Below are positions 9,690 to 18,339 of a stretch of 64,000 bases of DNA, one piece after another. Origin of the DNA: Verrucomicrobiaceae bacterium (GTDB taxonomy: Bacteria > Verrucomicrobiota > Verrucomicrobiia > Verrucomicrobiales > Verrucomicrobiaceae); contig JADJPM010000004.1 of NCBI GenBank assembly GCA_016713245.1, forward strand, positions 3,410,001-3,474,000, written 5' to 3'. Positions within the stretch are counted from its first letter, which is position 1. The number at the start of each line of letters is the position of its first letter. The notes beneath the pieces were generated by a model. The model searched no databases and had not been told where the DNA came from. It worked only from the letters and a program-made list of their open reading frames with translations. The position numbers were made by a program, and so were the translations under genes.

Positions 9690-10121
9690 ATGCAGGAGGC
9701 CGAGCTGCTCGAAAAGCTACGCAAAATCGAGCGCCTCTACGCCGGAGCGGCCACGCCCGGTGAAAAAGAGGCCGCCGCCGATGCCATGCGCCGCATTCAG
9801 CAGCGGCTCAAAACCACCGCCCAGGTCGAAAAGCCCATCGAATACAAATTCACCCTCGTCGATGGCTGGTCGAAAAAGCTCTTCGTGGCCCTGCTGAGAC
9901 GCTACGACCTGCGCCCCTACCGCTACGCCCGCCAGCGGCGCAATACCGTCATGGTCCGCGTGCCAAAAAGCTTCGTCGATGACACCCTGTGGCCGGAATT
10001 CATGGAACTGAGCAAGGTGCTACAGCAATACCTCGAAGACATCACCCACCGCGTCATCTCCGGCAGCATCCACGCCGATGCTAGCGAGGAAGAAATCGTC
10101 TCCGGCGAGTATCTGGAGTGA
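9690..10121 (+). CDS. Conserved hypothetical protein, DUF2786-like N-terminus
   Basis: A 143-residue cytoplasmic protein. The first 40 residues (KLRKIERLYAGAATPGEKEA then AMRRIQQRL) resemble the short helical DUF2786 motif found in phage and bacterial proteins of unknown role. The remainder (DGWSKKLFVALLRRYDLRPY, RRNTVMVRVPKSFVD) is basic and helical. No catalytic motif is evident. The ATG at 9690 follows the purU stop by a single base, so translation is probably coupled. The frame is open further upstream, but only antisense to purU-coding composition. Resemblance is by eye. Confidence 0.7.
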   Translation: MQEAELLEKLRKIERLYAGAATPGEKEAAADAMRRIQQRLKTTAQVEKPIEYKFTLVDGWSKKLFVALLRRYDLRPYRYARQRRNTVMVRVPKSFVDDTLWPEFMELSKVLQQYLEDITHRVISGSIHADASEEEIVSGEYLE

Positions 10122-10130
10122 GGCATTACC

Positions 10131-10550
10131 TCAGGGATTCGCGACCAGCCAGTCCGTAGGCGTGATGGCACCCGCACGTTGCAAATGCTCGTTGTCCCAT
10201 GAGATGAGTGGACTCTGGCTTTGCCGGGCGGCGGCGGCATAGAGGGCATCGGCACCGCGAAGGAATTGGCTCGTGCCGAGACGCTCCGTAGCTGTCAAGA
10301 AAGCAGCATCCATCGCCATCTCAGAAGTGATCATTCGATTCATGAGGGAATGGGTCAGTTGTTGACCCCGCGCTCCATCGCGAAGCCTACGTGACAGCGC
10401 ACAAGCGACCTCCACTCTGCCGAAAGCGGGTTGAATCACCGCGATTCCACGGGTGATGACTCGGCGGAGAAGATCACGACTCGCTTGATGAAATTTGTCC
10501 GTTGCATCGGCAGCGGCAATCCAAACGCTGGCATCAATCGTCATGCTCAT
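10131..10550 (-). CDS. PIN-domain ribonuclease, VapC-type toxin
   Basis: A 139-residue PIN domain. The acidic residues expected for Mg-dependent RNase activity are present: Asp in TIDASVWIAA (residue 6), Glu in FGRVEVACAL, Asp in LRGADALYAAAAR and Asp in LISWDNEHL. Such toxins cleave tRNA or rRNA when their antitoxin is lost. The gene follows the antitoxin by 2 nt, antitoxin first, as in vapBC operons. It lies beside a transposase relic, consistent with accessory status. An antitoxin-free stand-alone PIN nuclease is unlikely given the arrangement. Confidence 0.85.
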   Translation of the reverse strand: MSMTIDASVWIAAADATDKFHQASRDLLRRVITRGIAVIQPAFGRVEVACALSRRLRDGARGQQLTHSLMNRMITSEMAMDAAFLTATERLGTSQFLRGADALYAAAARQSQSPLISWDNEHLQRAGAITPTDWLVANP

Positions 10551-10552
10551 GA

Positions 10553-10825
10553 CTACCCGAGGCGGTTGCGATCCTGCATGAGTAGCTCCCTCGCCGATGG
10601 GCCTGCTGGGGCACGCGAAACGGCCTCATCCACGGACTGAAACCAATTCTCCAACCATTGTTCACCGGCAAGCTTTGACGCGGCTTGCTCAGAAGCAATC
10701 TTTTCATCACCAAGCCATCGCTCGTAAAGCTCCACCGTGACTTCGGGCACGCGGCGCCCGAGCGCAGCCACGCGAGCGGTCACTTTTTGATAGAGATCAT
10801 CTGGGATGTCGATCACAGCAGTCAT
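10553..10825 (-). CDS. Probable antitoxin partner of the PIN toxin
   Basis: A 90-residue protein upstream of, and nearly overlapping, the PIN toxin. The N-terminus (TAVIDIPDDLYQKVTARVAA) has the strand-helix pattern of a ribbon-helix-helix DNA-binding arm; the C-terminal half (EQWLENWFQSVDEAV, then GPSAREL) is acidic and probably binds the toxin. I do not recognise a named antitoxin family, so the assignment rests mainly on position and size. Autoregulation of the pair is expected for such operons, but no operator was identified. Confidence 0.7.
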   Translation of the reverse strand: MTAVIDIPDDLYQKVTARVAALGRRVPEVTVELYERWLGDEKIASEQAASKLAGEQWLENWFQSVDEAVSRAPAGPSARELLMQDRNRLG

Positions 10826-10991
10826 AGCAAAGTGTTCTTCATCCGTGAACGCATGTCAACCCTCCTAGCTTTACCCCAAGCGTGTGCGCAGTGCCTCATT
10901 GAAAAGGACACCGAGAGGGGAGAGACCGGGGTAGCTGGAGAGAGTCGATGCCTCATAAAGGAGGACACCGTGGCCGATGGAGCCACGACTG

Positions 10992-12170
10992 ATGAAAAAA
11001 GCCTCGAAGACTACACCCTGTGATGCGTGGGCGCTACGCCCAGCACACCGGAAAACCCGCCCGCCAGAAGCTGCTCGACGAGTATTGCCAGACCAGCGGG
11101 CTGGAGCGCAAATACGCCAACAAAGTCCTGCGAGGACAGCGACGACGAGGGCCCAGCGGAGCGCCACGGGTGCAGGCAGCCGCTACACCCGCAGCGACCT
11201 GCAAGTGCTCAAAAGCCTCTGGTTGGCCGCCGGGCAGCCCTGCGGCAAGCGCCTGGCGGGCGACATGCTCAAGCTCTGGCTAAGATCGTGGCAGAAGCAG
11301 CACCGCGCGGTGAGCAAAGCACAACGCGAGCGCCCGAGGGGATCAGCGCCGCGCAGATCGACCGCGAACTGGCCCCTTATCGCATCGCCGGACGCAAGCG
11401 CCGCATCGCCAGCAGTGCCCTGGCCACCCTGCAGGAGGTGGCCGTGCGCTGCGAACCCTGGGCCGAGACCACGCCCGGAGCCCTTGAGATAGACACCGTG
11501 CGCTTGCGGCGGCAGCCTCAGCGGAGCCATCGTCTGGGCGCTGGACGCCACCGACATCCACAGCGGTTGGACCGAAGTGCGCGCCTGTGGAACCGGGGCG
11601 CACACGCCACGCGCAAACGCCTCAGCGAAATCCAGGCCGCGCTGCCCTTCGCCATCACCAAGCTCGACTTCGACAACGGCACCGAGTTCTTAAACGCGCA
11701 CTTCATCACCCACTTCAAAGCGCAAGAGCCAAAGATCGAGCTGAGCCGCTCGCGACCATACCGCAAGAACGACAACGCCCACATCGAACAAAAGAACTAC
11801 ACCCACGTGCGCCTGCTGCTGGGAGACGACCGCTTCGAGCACTACGAACTGGTGGAGCCGCTCAACGAAGCGCTGCGCGAGTGGAGCTTGTGGAACAACC
11901 TCTATGGCGCACAACGCCGGCCCTGCGCAAAGAGCGTCAACCCGATGGCAAAGTGAAGAGATACCACGAAAAGAAAGCCAGCACGCCCTGCGCGAGGCTG
12001 CTCGCACGCGAAGAGCTCAGCCAAGAGCAGCGACAGAAGCTGCAAGCCATGCTCAGCAGCCACGACCCCATCGCGATGAGAGCGAGCATCGAAGCCAAGC
12101 TGCGGGCGCTCTACAGCCAACGAGCCCAGCTCCAAGCCCAGCAGGATGACGACATGGAGGCCGCCCCCGA
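10992..12170 (+). pseudogene. Decayed rve/DDE-integrase-type transposase (IS481-like group)
   Basis: Fragments of one transposase are spread over all three forward frames: MRGRYAQHTGKPARQKLLDEY from 11023, SRYTRSDLQVLKSLW near 11185, IDRELAPYR and ALEIDTV to about 11505, CGGSLSGAIVWALDATDIHS near 11515, then LDFDNGTEFLNAHF, RPYRKNDNAHIEQKN and FEHYELVEPLNEAL to 11950, and KVKRYHEKKAS onward. The DNG and HIEQKN blocks are integrase-core signatures. At least five frameshifts separate the pieces, so no active protein can be made. ATG 10992 may be the original start. Terminal inverted repeats were not found. Confidence 0.8.
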
Positions 12171-12516
12171 GAGCCCCCACTCAGCGCCAGATGGCGGGCT
12201 TGCGTTACGTTCGCCCAGTCGCCCCAGGCCCCTCGACTCACTGCACTCCAGCCCGCCATCCCCATGCGGAGTCCCACGCGAAAACAAGCCTTGCCAACCT
12301 CTCCAAGAACCACCAAAGCCAAGCCCATCACGGTGTCCCCCATCGTGAGGCATCGAGCCGCTTCCTGAAATCCTCCTCGGTGTCCTACTTCAATGAGGCA
12401 TCACGTGTGGCAGACCGCTCCGCCTGCGCCATGCCCCCCCCCAAAGCAGGCCCTGACAGCCCCTCGATCACGTTCAATTTGGCTCCGCCCGAATCCTGTG
12501 CAATGCAAACGTCCCC
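12171..12516. other. Non-coding stretch between transposase relic and pyrF
   Basis: About 350 nt with no convincing gene. The left part is probably the decayed 3' end of the insertion sequence; frames here are Pro/Ser/His-rich and unlike protein. No clear promoter or terminator was seen. Confidence 0.5.
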
Positions 12517-13272
12517 ATGACCTTCCTCGACAAGCTCCGCGCCCGCATCACCGCCACCGGTTCCAACCTTTGCGTCGGCCTCGACGTCCGTGCCACCGAT
12601 GCGAGCGAGAGCACCAAGAAGTGGATTCTTGATGTCATCGAGCAGACCGCCCCTCACGCCGCAGCCTTCAAGCCCAACGCGGCCTACTTTGAGGCCCTCG
12701 GTTGGCAGGGCATGAAGCTCCTCGAAGAAATCATGGCCGCCATCCCGCAGGATATTCCCACGGTGCTCGACGTGAAACGCGGAGACATCGGCGAGACGCA
12801 GGGCTACTACGCCAAGGCCTGCTTTGATGTGCTGAATGCCGATGCCGTGACGCTCAATCCTTACATGGGCCGCGATACCTTGGAGCCCTTCCTCAAATAC
12901 TCCGACAAAGGCATTTACCTCCTCGGCGTGACTTCAAATCCAGGTGCCAAAGACATCGAGCTACAAAAAACTGGTGATCGTCACATCTACGAACTCGTTG
13001 CCGATATGACCGCTGGGCAGCCACAGGCCGGGCTTGTCGTGGGACTCACCAATGCGGCACCGGATGTGCTCAGCCATATCCCGGATGTGCCGCTCCTCAT
13101 CCCCGGCCTCGGTGCCCAGGGCGGCGATCTGTCCGCTCTGAAAGGCGGTGGCCGCCAAGCACCGCTCCTCGTCAATGTCTCCCGTGGCATCCTTTACCAG
13201 GATGAGGACAAGACCTTCGCCCAGCGGGCCGAAATGTGGAAGCTCCGCATCCGCGAGGCTCTGGAAGGCTAA
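12517..13272 (+). CDS. pyrF: Orotidine 5'-phosphate decarboxylase, type 2
   Basis: PyrF decarboxylates OMP to UMP, the last step of de novo pyrimidine synthesis. The 251-residue TIM barrel has the active-site DVKRGDIGET (near residues 84-93, with the Asp and Lys tetrad), CVGLDVRATD at the first strand, NPYMGRDTLEPF for the phosphate side, and LLIPGLGAQGGD near 192. The length and the GDIGET spelling fit the longer type 2 subfamily rather than the E. coli type. It is convergent with the ABC transporter gene, with stops 2 nt apart. Confidence 0.95.
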   Translation: MTFLDKLRARITATGSNLCVGLDVRATDASESTKKWILDVIEQTAPHAAAFKPNAAYFEALGWQGMKLLEEIMAAIPQDIPTVLDVKRGDIGETQGYYAKACFDVLNADAVTLNPYMGRDTLEPFLKYSDKGIYLLGVTSNPGAKDIELQKTGDRHIYELVADMTAGQPQAGLVVGLTNAAPDVLSHIPDVPLLIPGLGAQGGDLSALKGGGRQAPLLVNVSRGILYQDEDKTFAQRAEMWKLRIREALEG

Positions 13273-13274
13273 GA

Positions 13275-15020
13275 TCAGGCCTCGCGACGGCACAGACCGA
13301 TCCAGGCGAGGATGAGCCCGATGACGAAATGCACGAGCAGCATGCCCGCAGCGATGTCCGGCGTGGCAAACCAGGTGCGCACCAAGGTGGTGATCGCAGG
13401 GAAAAGGCGATCGTCCTTCAGCGTGTCGATGATCCCGGACCAGCCATAGTGGGCGGTAATGAAGGGATTCACGAGATGGCCGAGCAATCGGGGAAAACCG
13501 AGCAAAGCACCGCTGAAGATGACATTCGCACAGAGTAGAGTGAGGCAGGCGCTATGCGCTCGACCAGCATTTGAGGAATTCGCGGAGATGCCGAGGCAGA
13601 GAGAGGCAAAGGCGATGCCAGTGAGGGCGGGAAGGATCAAACGAGCCCCGCCATGACCGGGCAAGCCCCCCGTGACGAGTTCCATGAACATGCCCATCCA
13701 GAAGCTCTGCAGCAGCGAGACGGGGATCACAAAAAGCAGTGCCGCCAGCAGCACGGCCGCCGGACGCACCCCGGCCACTCGCTCGCGTCCGTTGACGGTC
13801 TTCATGGCGGCAAACTCACGCGAGGAGAGCCGCAGGCTCATGAAAAGGATGAGCAGCACCATCACAAAGTAGATCATTGAGGTGGTGTAGGCAGCGGCCC
13901 AAACCTCCGCCCCTTCGCTGAAATGGCGCAGATTTGGCTGCACGAGCAGCCAAGCGATCACCGGTGCGCCAACGAGCAGACCGACGTGCGTGATCCACTC
14001 CCGGCGCACCCGGCGCAGGAGCGTCCAGCGGCGCTTCATGAGGTGGGTCGCCTGGGAAAAGAGGCCGGGAAGTGGCAGCACGGGGCGGGCATCCTCTTCG
14101 GAGGACTTTTTCGTCTCCTTCTCCTCCGCCTCAGCGGCCTGCTGCTTCATGACGACGGTCTTATCCAGATCGGAAGTATCCTCCTCGGCGGCGGAGAGCT
14201 CCTCAGCGGTGGCCCCCAGTTTAAAGGCGGCATAATATGAATCACGGTGGCGCATCCACGAATCTCCCCAGCGCTGCGCAGGGCGCTTGGCGAGGCGTGA
14301 ATAGACCTCATCGTAAGTGGGCACGGTGAAATAATGCGGCAGCGCCTTGGCGGGGCCATGGAAGGTCACATAGCCCTCATGCAGCACGAGGGTGGTATCG
14401 TAAGCCGTCAGGTTGGCGAGGCTATCCGTGGCGTGAATGACGATGCGGCCGGGCTGATCCGCCGCCACGAGCCGCAGCAGCGCCTCCATTTCCCGCTCCG
14501 AACGCACATCCAGGCCGTGCGTAAAATCATCGCACAGCACGAGCACGGGATCGGAAACGAGAGCGAGTCCCAGTTTCAGCCTCCGGCGCTGCGCCAGCGG
14601 CAGCGGACCGACCCGCTCCGAGGCGATGTTTTCTAAACCGACCACCACGAGGATATGGGAAACCTTGGAGACGATCTGATCGCGGCTGAGACCAGCGGCA
14701 CGGAGCATCAGGGCGCTCATGAGGCTCTCCCGCACCGTCAGATGGGCGTGCAGGCAGTCGTCATGTGGCGTGACCCAGCCAAGTTCGTTGGGGTGCAGGG
14801 GCTTCGAGACGAGATCACGGCCTTTCAGCATGATGGAGCCACCAGAGGCCTCCGTGAGGCCAGCCAGCACCTGGAGAAGCGTGGTCTTCCCGCTCGCCGT
14901 GGGGCCGATGAGGGCGAGGAGATGACCGCCAGGGATGGAAAAACCGACCTGCTCAAGCACATGAAGCGGGTCTTTGCCTTTGCGGGTGATGACGTGGGCG
15001 AGCGCGTTAATTTCCAGCAT
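13275..15020 (-). CDS. ABCG-like ABC transporter half-molecule (ATPase fused to permease)
   Basis: A 581-residue fusion. The N-terminal ATPase has Walker A GPTASGKTT (about residues 39-47) and Walker B LVLCDDFTHGLD, and the C-terminal part has about six membrane helices of the ABC2 type (for example VLLAALLFVIPVSLLQSFW and LTGIAFASLCLGI). Order NBD-TMD is that of ABCG half transporters. The signature that should read LSGGQ is LPLAQRRRLKLG, and the residue after the Walker B Asp is Asp, not the usual catalytic Glu, so ATP hydrolysis may be slow. An acidic linker (near 260-300, rich in Glu, Asp and Lys) joins the halves. The substrate is unknown. Confidence 0.85.
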   Translation of the reverse strand: MLEINALAHVITRKGKDPLHVLEQVGFSIPGGHLLALIGPTASGKTTLLQVLAGLTEASGGSIMLKGRDLVSKPLHPNELGWVTPHDDCLHAHLTVRESLMSALMLRAAGLSRDQIVSKVSHILVVVGLENIASERVGPLPLAQRRRLKLGLALVSDPVLVLCDDFTHGLDVRSEREMEALLRLVAADQPGRIVIHATDSLANLTAYDTTLVLHEGYVTFHGPAKALPHYFTVPTYDEVYSRLAKRPAQRWGDSWMRHRDSYYAAFKLGATAEELSAAEEDTSDLDKTVVMKQQAAEAEEKETKKSSEEDARPVLPLPGLFSQATHLMKRRWTLLRRVRREWITHVGLLVGAPVIAWLLVQPNLRHFSEGAEVWAAAYTTSMIYFVMVLLILFMSLRLSSREFAAMKTVNGRERVAGVRPAAVLLAALLFVIPVSLLQSFWMGMFMELVTGGLPGHGGARLILPALTGIAFASLCLGISANSSNAGRAHSACLTLLCANVIFSGALLGFPRLLGHLVNPFITAHYGWSGIIDTLKDDRLFPAITTLVRTWFATPDIAAGMLLVHFVIGLILAWIGLCRREA

Positions 15021-15181
15021 GCGGAGTTTCTAGACGCTGGCCGCCTCCGGCGCAAGACATAGCACGAGCGACACCTGCGTGACTGCCGAACACCAGCCTC
15101 TGAACTCGATGGTGTAAGTGCTTGAGATGCAGCGAGTTCCCCGCCAATATCTTCTCCCATCTATTTCCCCCTCCTAAACTC

Positions 15182-16168
15182 ATGACCACTGGTTCCACCA
15201 CTCCCCACCGTGCCTTCATGGGCGTGATGGGCACTGTCTGCGTGGTTCTCATCCTCATCCTGATTGGTGGCTGGCGGTGGTTTTTTCAGGATCTCTCCAA
15301 GCGCCAAATCATCCGCGAGCGGGCTCGCATGCACGAGGCGAGGCTGCGTGATCTGGAAAAGCTCGGCCTGGATGCTGAAGCGGGCATTCTCTCGGATTCC
15401 GGCGCTCCAGAAGCCCCCATCGTTTCCCTCCAGGAAATGGCTCCCAAAGGTGCGGGCGTCGAAGGCGTCGTCCCACCACCGAGTGAGTTTCAGGATCTGC
15501 CATTGCAGGAGCAAGCCCCAGATTACGTCGAGGCCTTGGAGACGATTCAAGGCTTCTGGAAGGCTTTGAAGGTCAAAGACCGCCTGCCTTATGTTTACAA
15601 CGCGGAGAAGGTCAAACCGCTCATGGAGGACTACTACGAAAGGCAGGGTGAGACGGACCCCGACCACACGGAGTTGAAGCAGAAATCCCGCTTCATGCTC
15701 GATGGCAAGGCGGAGATCCTTTACTTCAGCCATGCCAGCAGCCGCCCCACCGGTCTCGTCGAGCTAGCCATGCGCCGCGGTGCCAATGGCCGCTTTCTGG
15801 TGGACTGGGAAAGCCTCGCGGGGTACTCGAACCCAGCCTTTGGAGAGCTGAAAAAGCTCAAACCCGTCGAACCAGCACAGATCCGTGCCTTCGTGAGACT
15901 GTTCGAATACTACAATTACGAGTTCGCCGACTCCGCGAAGTATCTCTGCGTCAAAATGATCGCCGCGAACGGCGTGGACATGCTCTACGGCTACTGCGAA
16001 CGCGAAACCGAGCTAGGCCGCTGGCTGGAGGGCCAGCTCTCGCATACTCGCAAGGGCAATAGCATGGCCGGTTACACGCTGCGCATCGCCTACCCGGAGA
16101 ATGCGCAGTCTGATCAATGCGTCTGGATCAAGCAAGTGGTCGCCGCCCGCTGGCTCATTTTGGATTGA
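15182..16168 (+). CDS. Single-pass membrane protein of unknown function
   Basis: A 328-residue protein with one N-terminal transmembrane helix (FMGVMGTVCVVLILILIGGW, residues about 12-31), then a charged coiled-coil-prone stretch (QDLSKRQIIRERARMHEARL) and a soluble domain of about 230 residues on the far side (LETIQGFWKALKVKDRLPYV to VVAARWLILD). No family was recognised. ATG 15182 places the helix at a normal distance from the start; the frame is open to a TTG at 15122. It is divergent from the ABC transporter, with about 160 nt between them. Confidence 0.75.
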   Translation: MTTGSTTPHRAFMGVMGTVCVVLILILIGGWRWFFQDLSKRQIIRERARMHEARLRDLEKLGLDAEAGILSDSGAPEAPIVSLQEMAPKGAGVEGVVPPPSEFQDLPLQEQAPDYVEALETIQGFWKALKVKDRLPYVYNAEKVKPLMEDYYERQGETDPDHTELKQKSRFMLDGKAEILYFSHASSRPTGLVELAMRRGANGRFLVDWESLAGYSNPAFGELKKLKPVEPAQIRAFVRLFEYYNYEFADSAKYLCVKMIAANGVDMLYGYCERETELGRWLEGQLSHTRKGNSMAGYTLRIAYPENAQSDQCVWIKQVVAARWLILD

Positions 16169-16196
16169 ACCATCTAGGACCTGCCGGCGACGATCA

Positions 16197-16465
16197 GGCG
16201 AAGCAAAGTGGCCATCTCGCTCCGCGAGATGAGCAGGACGCTTGACCGACTCACCGGTTCCCCGTCTTCAAGTATCCTTCATGCTGGCGAAAGCCTTTTG
16301 CTCATTTGCTGGCGCTTCGCTCCACCCCAAACACGGCCTAGCGAAATGATCCGCAAATGAGCGGGCAGTGGCCGCAGGCTCCCTGCGTGCCCGACGTTGG
16401 ATGTCCGATGAAATCGCGGTGCGCCACGTTCCTCTCGCGGAGCGAGAGGACCACTTTGCTTCGCC
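16197..16465. repeat. Inverted-repeat-bounded non-coding element
   Basis: A perfect 15-bp inverted repeat (ggcgaagcaaagtgg at 16197-16211, ccactttgcttcgcc at 16451-16465) bounds about 270 nt with no gene. Immediately inside each arm lies a self-complementary hairpin tctcgctccgcgaga or its near copy (16215-16229 and 16432-16446). The whole non-coding gap runs from 16169 to 16564. It could be a small non-autonomous mobile element or a pair of REP-like palindromes. Confidence 0.65.
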
Positions 16466-16512
16466 GATTCGTTACCGTTGGGCGTGGGTAAACTCAATGC
16501 CCATCCTTGAGC

Positions 16513-16546
16513 CAAAAAAAACGGCGTCCCAGTGATGGGACGCCGT
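16513..16546 (-). terminator. Rho-independent terminator of the MFS gene
   Basis: On the minus strand, a perfect 10-bp stem (acggcgtccc at 16521-16530 with gggacgccgt at 16537-16546), a 6-nt loop and a run of eight Ts. It lies 19 nt beyond the stop of the MFS transporter gene. Confidence 0.92.
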
Positions 16547-16564
16547 TGGAGAGATGTTGATGCT

Positions 16565-18151
16565 TTAGGCGGCTTCGTCGATCTTCACGACCTTGTAGCC
16601 GCCGATGCTCTTGAAGTAGAGGAGCAGGAGCAGATAGATAGCAGCCATCGTGGCAGGGAGATAAGAGTCAAATGCCAGCGTCTTTCTGTCACCGATCCGG
16701 TCGGCGGCTACCACGGCTTTCTGGTTTTCGGTGGCGGCTTCCTTGGCTTCTTTGGCCGCAGCAAGTTTGCTACCGTCAAAGCCATATGTGGCTGTGGATT
16801 TGATATTGAGGAAGGTGCTGGGCTGGGCGGCCTTGTATTCTTCAAACACAGCAGCGTTTTTGGACTTCAGCTCCTCACCTGCGAACCGGTCCTTGAGATA
16901 GCCAAGTCCAGAACCGCCGATCGTGCCAACGGAGAGCATCCCAATGCCTCCCATGATAGAAATCGCCACGGCACCGCTTCTCGGAAACCTGTCCGACGCG
17001 ACAGCCAGCATGGTGGGCCAGAAAAAGGTTTTACCAACGGCATAAATACCCATCGCAAGCAAGGCCGCAGGGAAGGTTTCCATTCCACTGGCCATTTGCA
17101 GTCCGACGAAAGCCAGAGCCGAGCACACGAGAAGAAGAGCGACAGGAGAGAGTTTGAGTGTGTGTTCAATCCAGTGGCCGCAGAAGCGAAGGCCAAACAT
17201 GATGGCAGAAGTCCAGAGGAAGAGATACTTGCCTTGTTCGGAGGTAAAAAGATTACCTGTGATGAATTGTATCCATTGATCAGTGCCAAGCTCAACAGAG
17301 CCAATGATCGCGTGAGTCACAAACAGAACGAAGAGCAGGATTGAGCCAAGCGAGAATTTAGTGACCAGGCCAACTGCCACAACCACAAGACCCCCGACAA
17401 CATAGCCGACGATTTTTGCAGTTTCCGCCTCAATGCCGAACAGCTTGAGGAAATCAGCGAAGAAGAGCGCAAGAAGAGAGCCAACGATCAATCCTCCAAG
17501 TATGCCTACGTCCTTGAGCATCTCTCCAAGGCTTGCGCCTTTTTCCGCAGCCTCGGAACGCGGGAACTTTTGCCCCATGAACATGAGGCCATAAATAGCG
17601 GTCGGGATGAGGTAGAGCGAAAGCTGCCACTTCCAGCCGATTTCCATTTTATCATCAAGAACCCATCCAAGAGCAGTTCCCACAATCATGCCTGCCGGCC
17701 AGCTCGCGTGAAGCAGGTTCAGGTAGTGCGTGCGGTTCTCGGGGAAGAGGGTCGCCACAAGGGGGTTCGCCACGGCTTCAAGAGTGCCGTTTGCGAAGGC
17801 AAAGATAAACATGCCTCCGAAAAGAAAATTGTAGGCGAGGCTTTGTGCTGCCGCACCACCATCGCCCGGCACTGCTGCAAAGGTCACGAATGCGGAGATG
17901 ACATGGAGGACGAACGCCGTGACGACGAGTTTACCGTAACCAATTTTGTCACAAACAATGCCGCCGATAATGATGCCGAAGCAGAAGCCCGAGAGTCCGG
18001 CTGCGCCGATGGCTCCGAGTTGGGCGCCGGTGAAGCCGAACTCCTTGCCCCAGTTGTCAAAGATGCCGCCACGGATGGCGAAGCCGACGCCGGCGGCCAG
18101 AATGGCCATGAATCCGGCCCAGAGAAGTCTCATTCGATTGTTTTCGCTCAT
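16565..18151 (-). CDS. MFS transporter, FHS/sugar-permease-like
   Basis: A 528-residue inner-membrane permease with about 12 hydrophobic helices. [20 protein letters not shown] opens the first; [15 protein letters not shown] is the MFS loop 2-3 signature (G-x-x-x-D-x-x-G); [21 protein letters not shown] resembles fucose/glucose permeases of the FHS family, which are proton symporters for sugars. Residues about 430-490 ([15 protein letters not shown] to [13 protein letters not shown]) form an unusual Ala/Lys-rich soluble insertion before the final helix. A terminator follows. No sugar-catabolism gene is adjacent, so the substrate is unknown. About 190 nt of non-coding DNA separates it from the divergent S11 gene. 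Confidence 0.88.
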   Translation of the reverse strand: MSENNRMRLLWAGFMAILAAGVGFAIRGGIFDNWGKEFGFTGAQLGAIGAAGLSGFCFGIIIGGIVCDKIGYGKLVVTAFVLHVISAFVTFAAVPGDGGAAAQSLAYNFLFGGMFIFAFANGTLEAVANPLVATLFPENRTHYLNLLHASWPAGMIVGTALGWVLDDKMEIGWKWQLSLYLIPTAIYGLMFMGQKFPRSEAAEKGASLGEMLKDVGILGGLIVGSLLALFFADFLKLFGIEAETAKIVGYVVGGLVVVAVGLVTKFSLGSILLFVLFVTHAIIGSVELGTDQWIQFITGNLFTSEQGKYLFLWTSAIMFGLRFCGHWIEHTLKLSPVALLLVCSALAFVGLQMASGMETFPAALLAMGIYAVGKTFFWPTMLAVASDRFPRSGAVAISIMGGIGMLSVGTIGGSGLGYLKDRFAGEELKSKNAAVFEEYKAAQPSTFLNIKSTATYGFDGSKLAAAKEAKEAATENQKAVVAADRIGDRKTLAFDSYLPATMAAIYLLLLLYFKSIGGYKVVKIDEAA

Positions 18152-18339
18152 AGTCGTGATGTTGAGGGTATGGTTGGTATGTGTTGTTCGAGTTGGGGAG
18201 TGCAGGAAAGCGCGTGTTTTAGGGGCCGCCTATCGCGGCGACAAGGAAAAAGTACACTCCGCGCCGAAGAAGTACGGGGCAGCGGCCAGATAAATCGTCG
18301 GTTGCGACACCGGGCGGGGTTGCTAAAGCAGGGGCCTCC

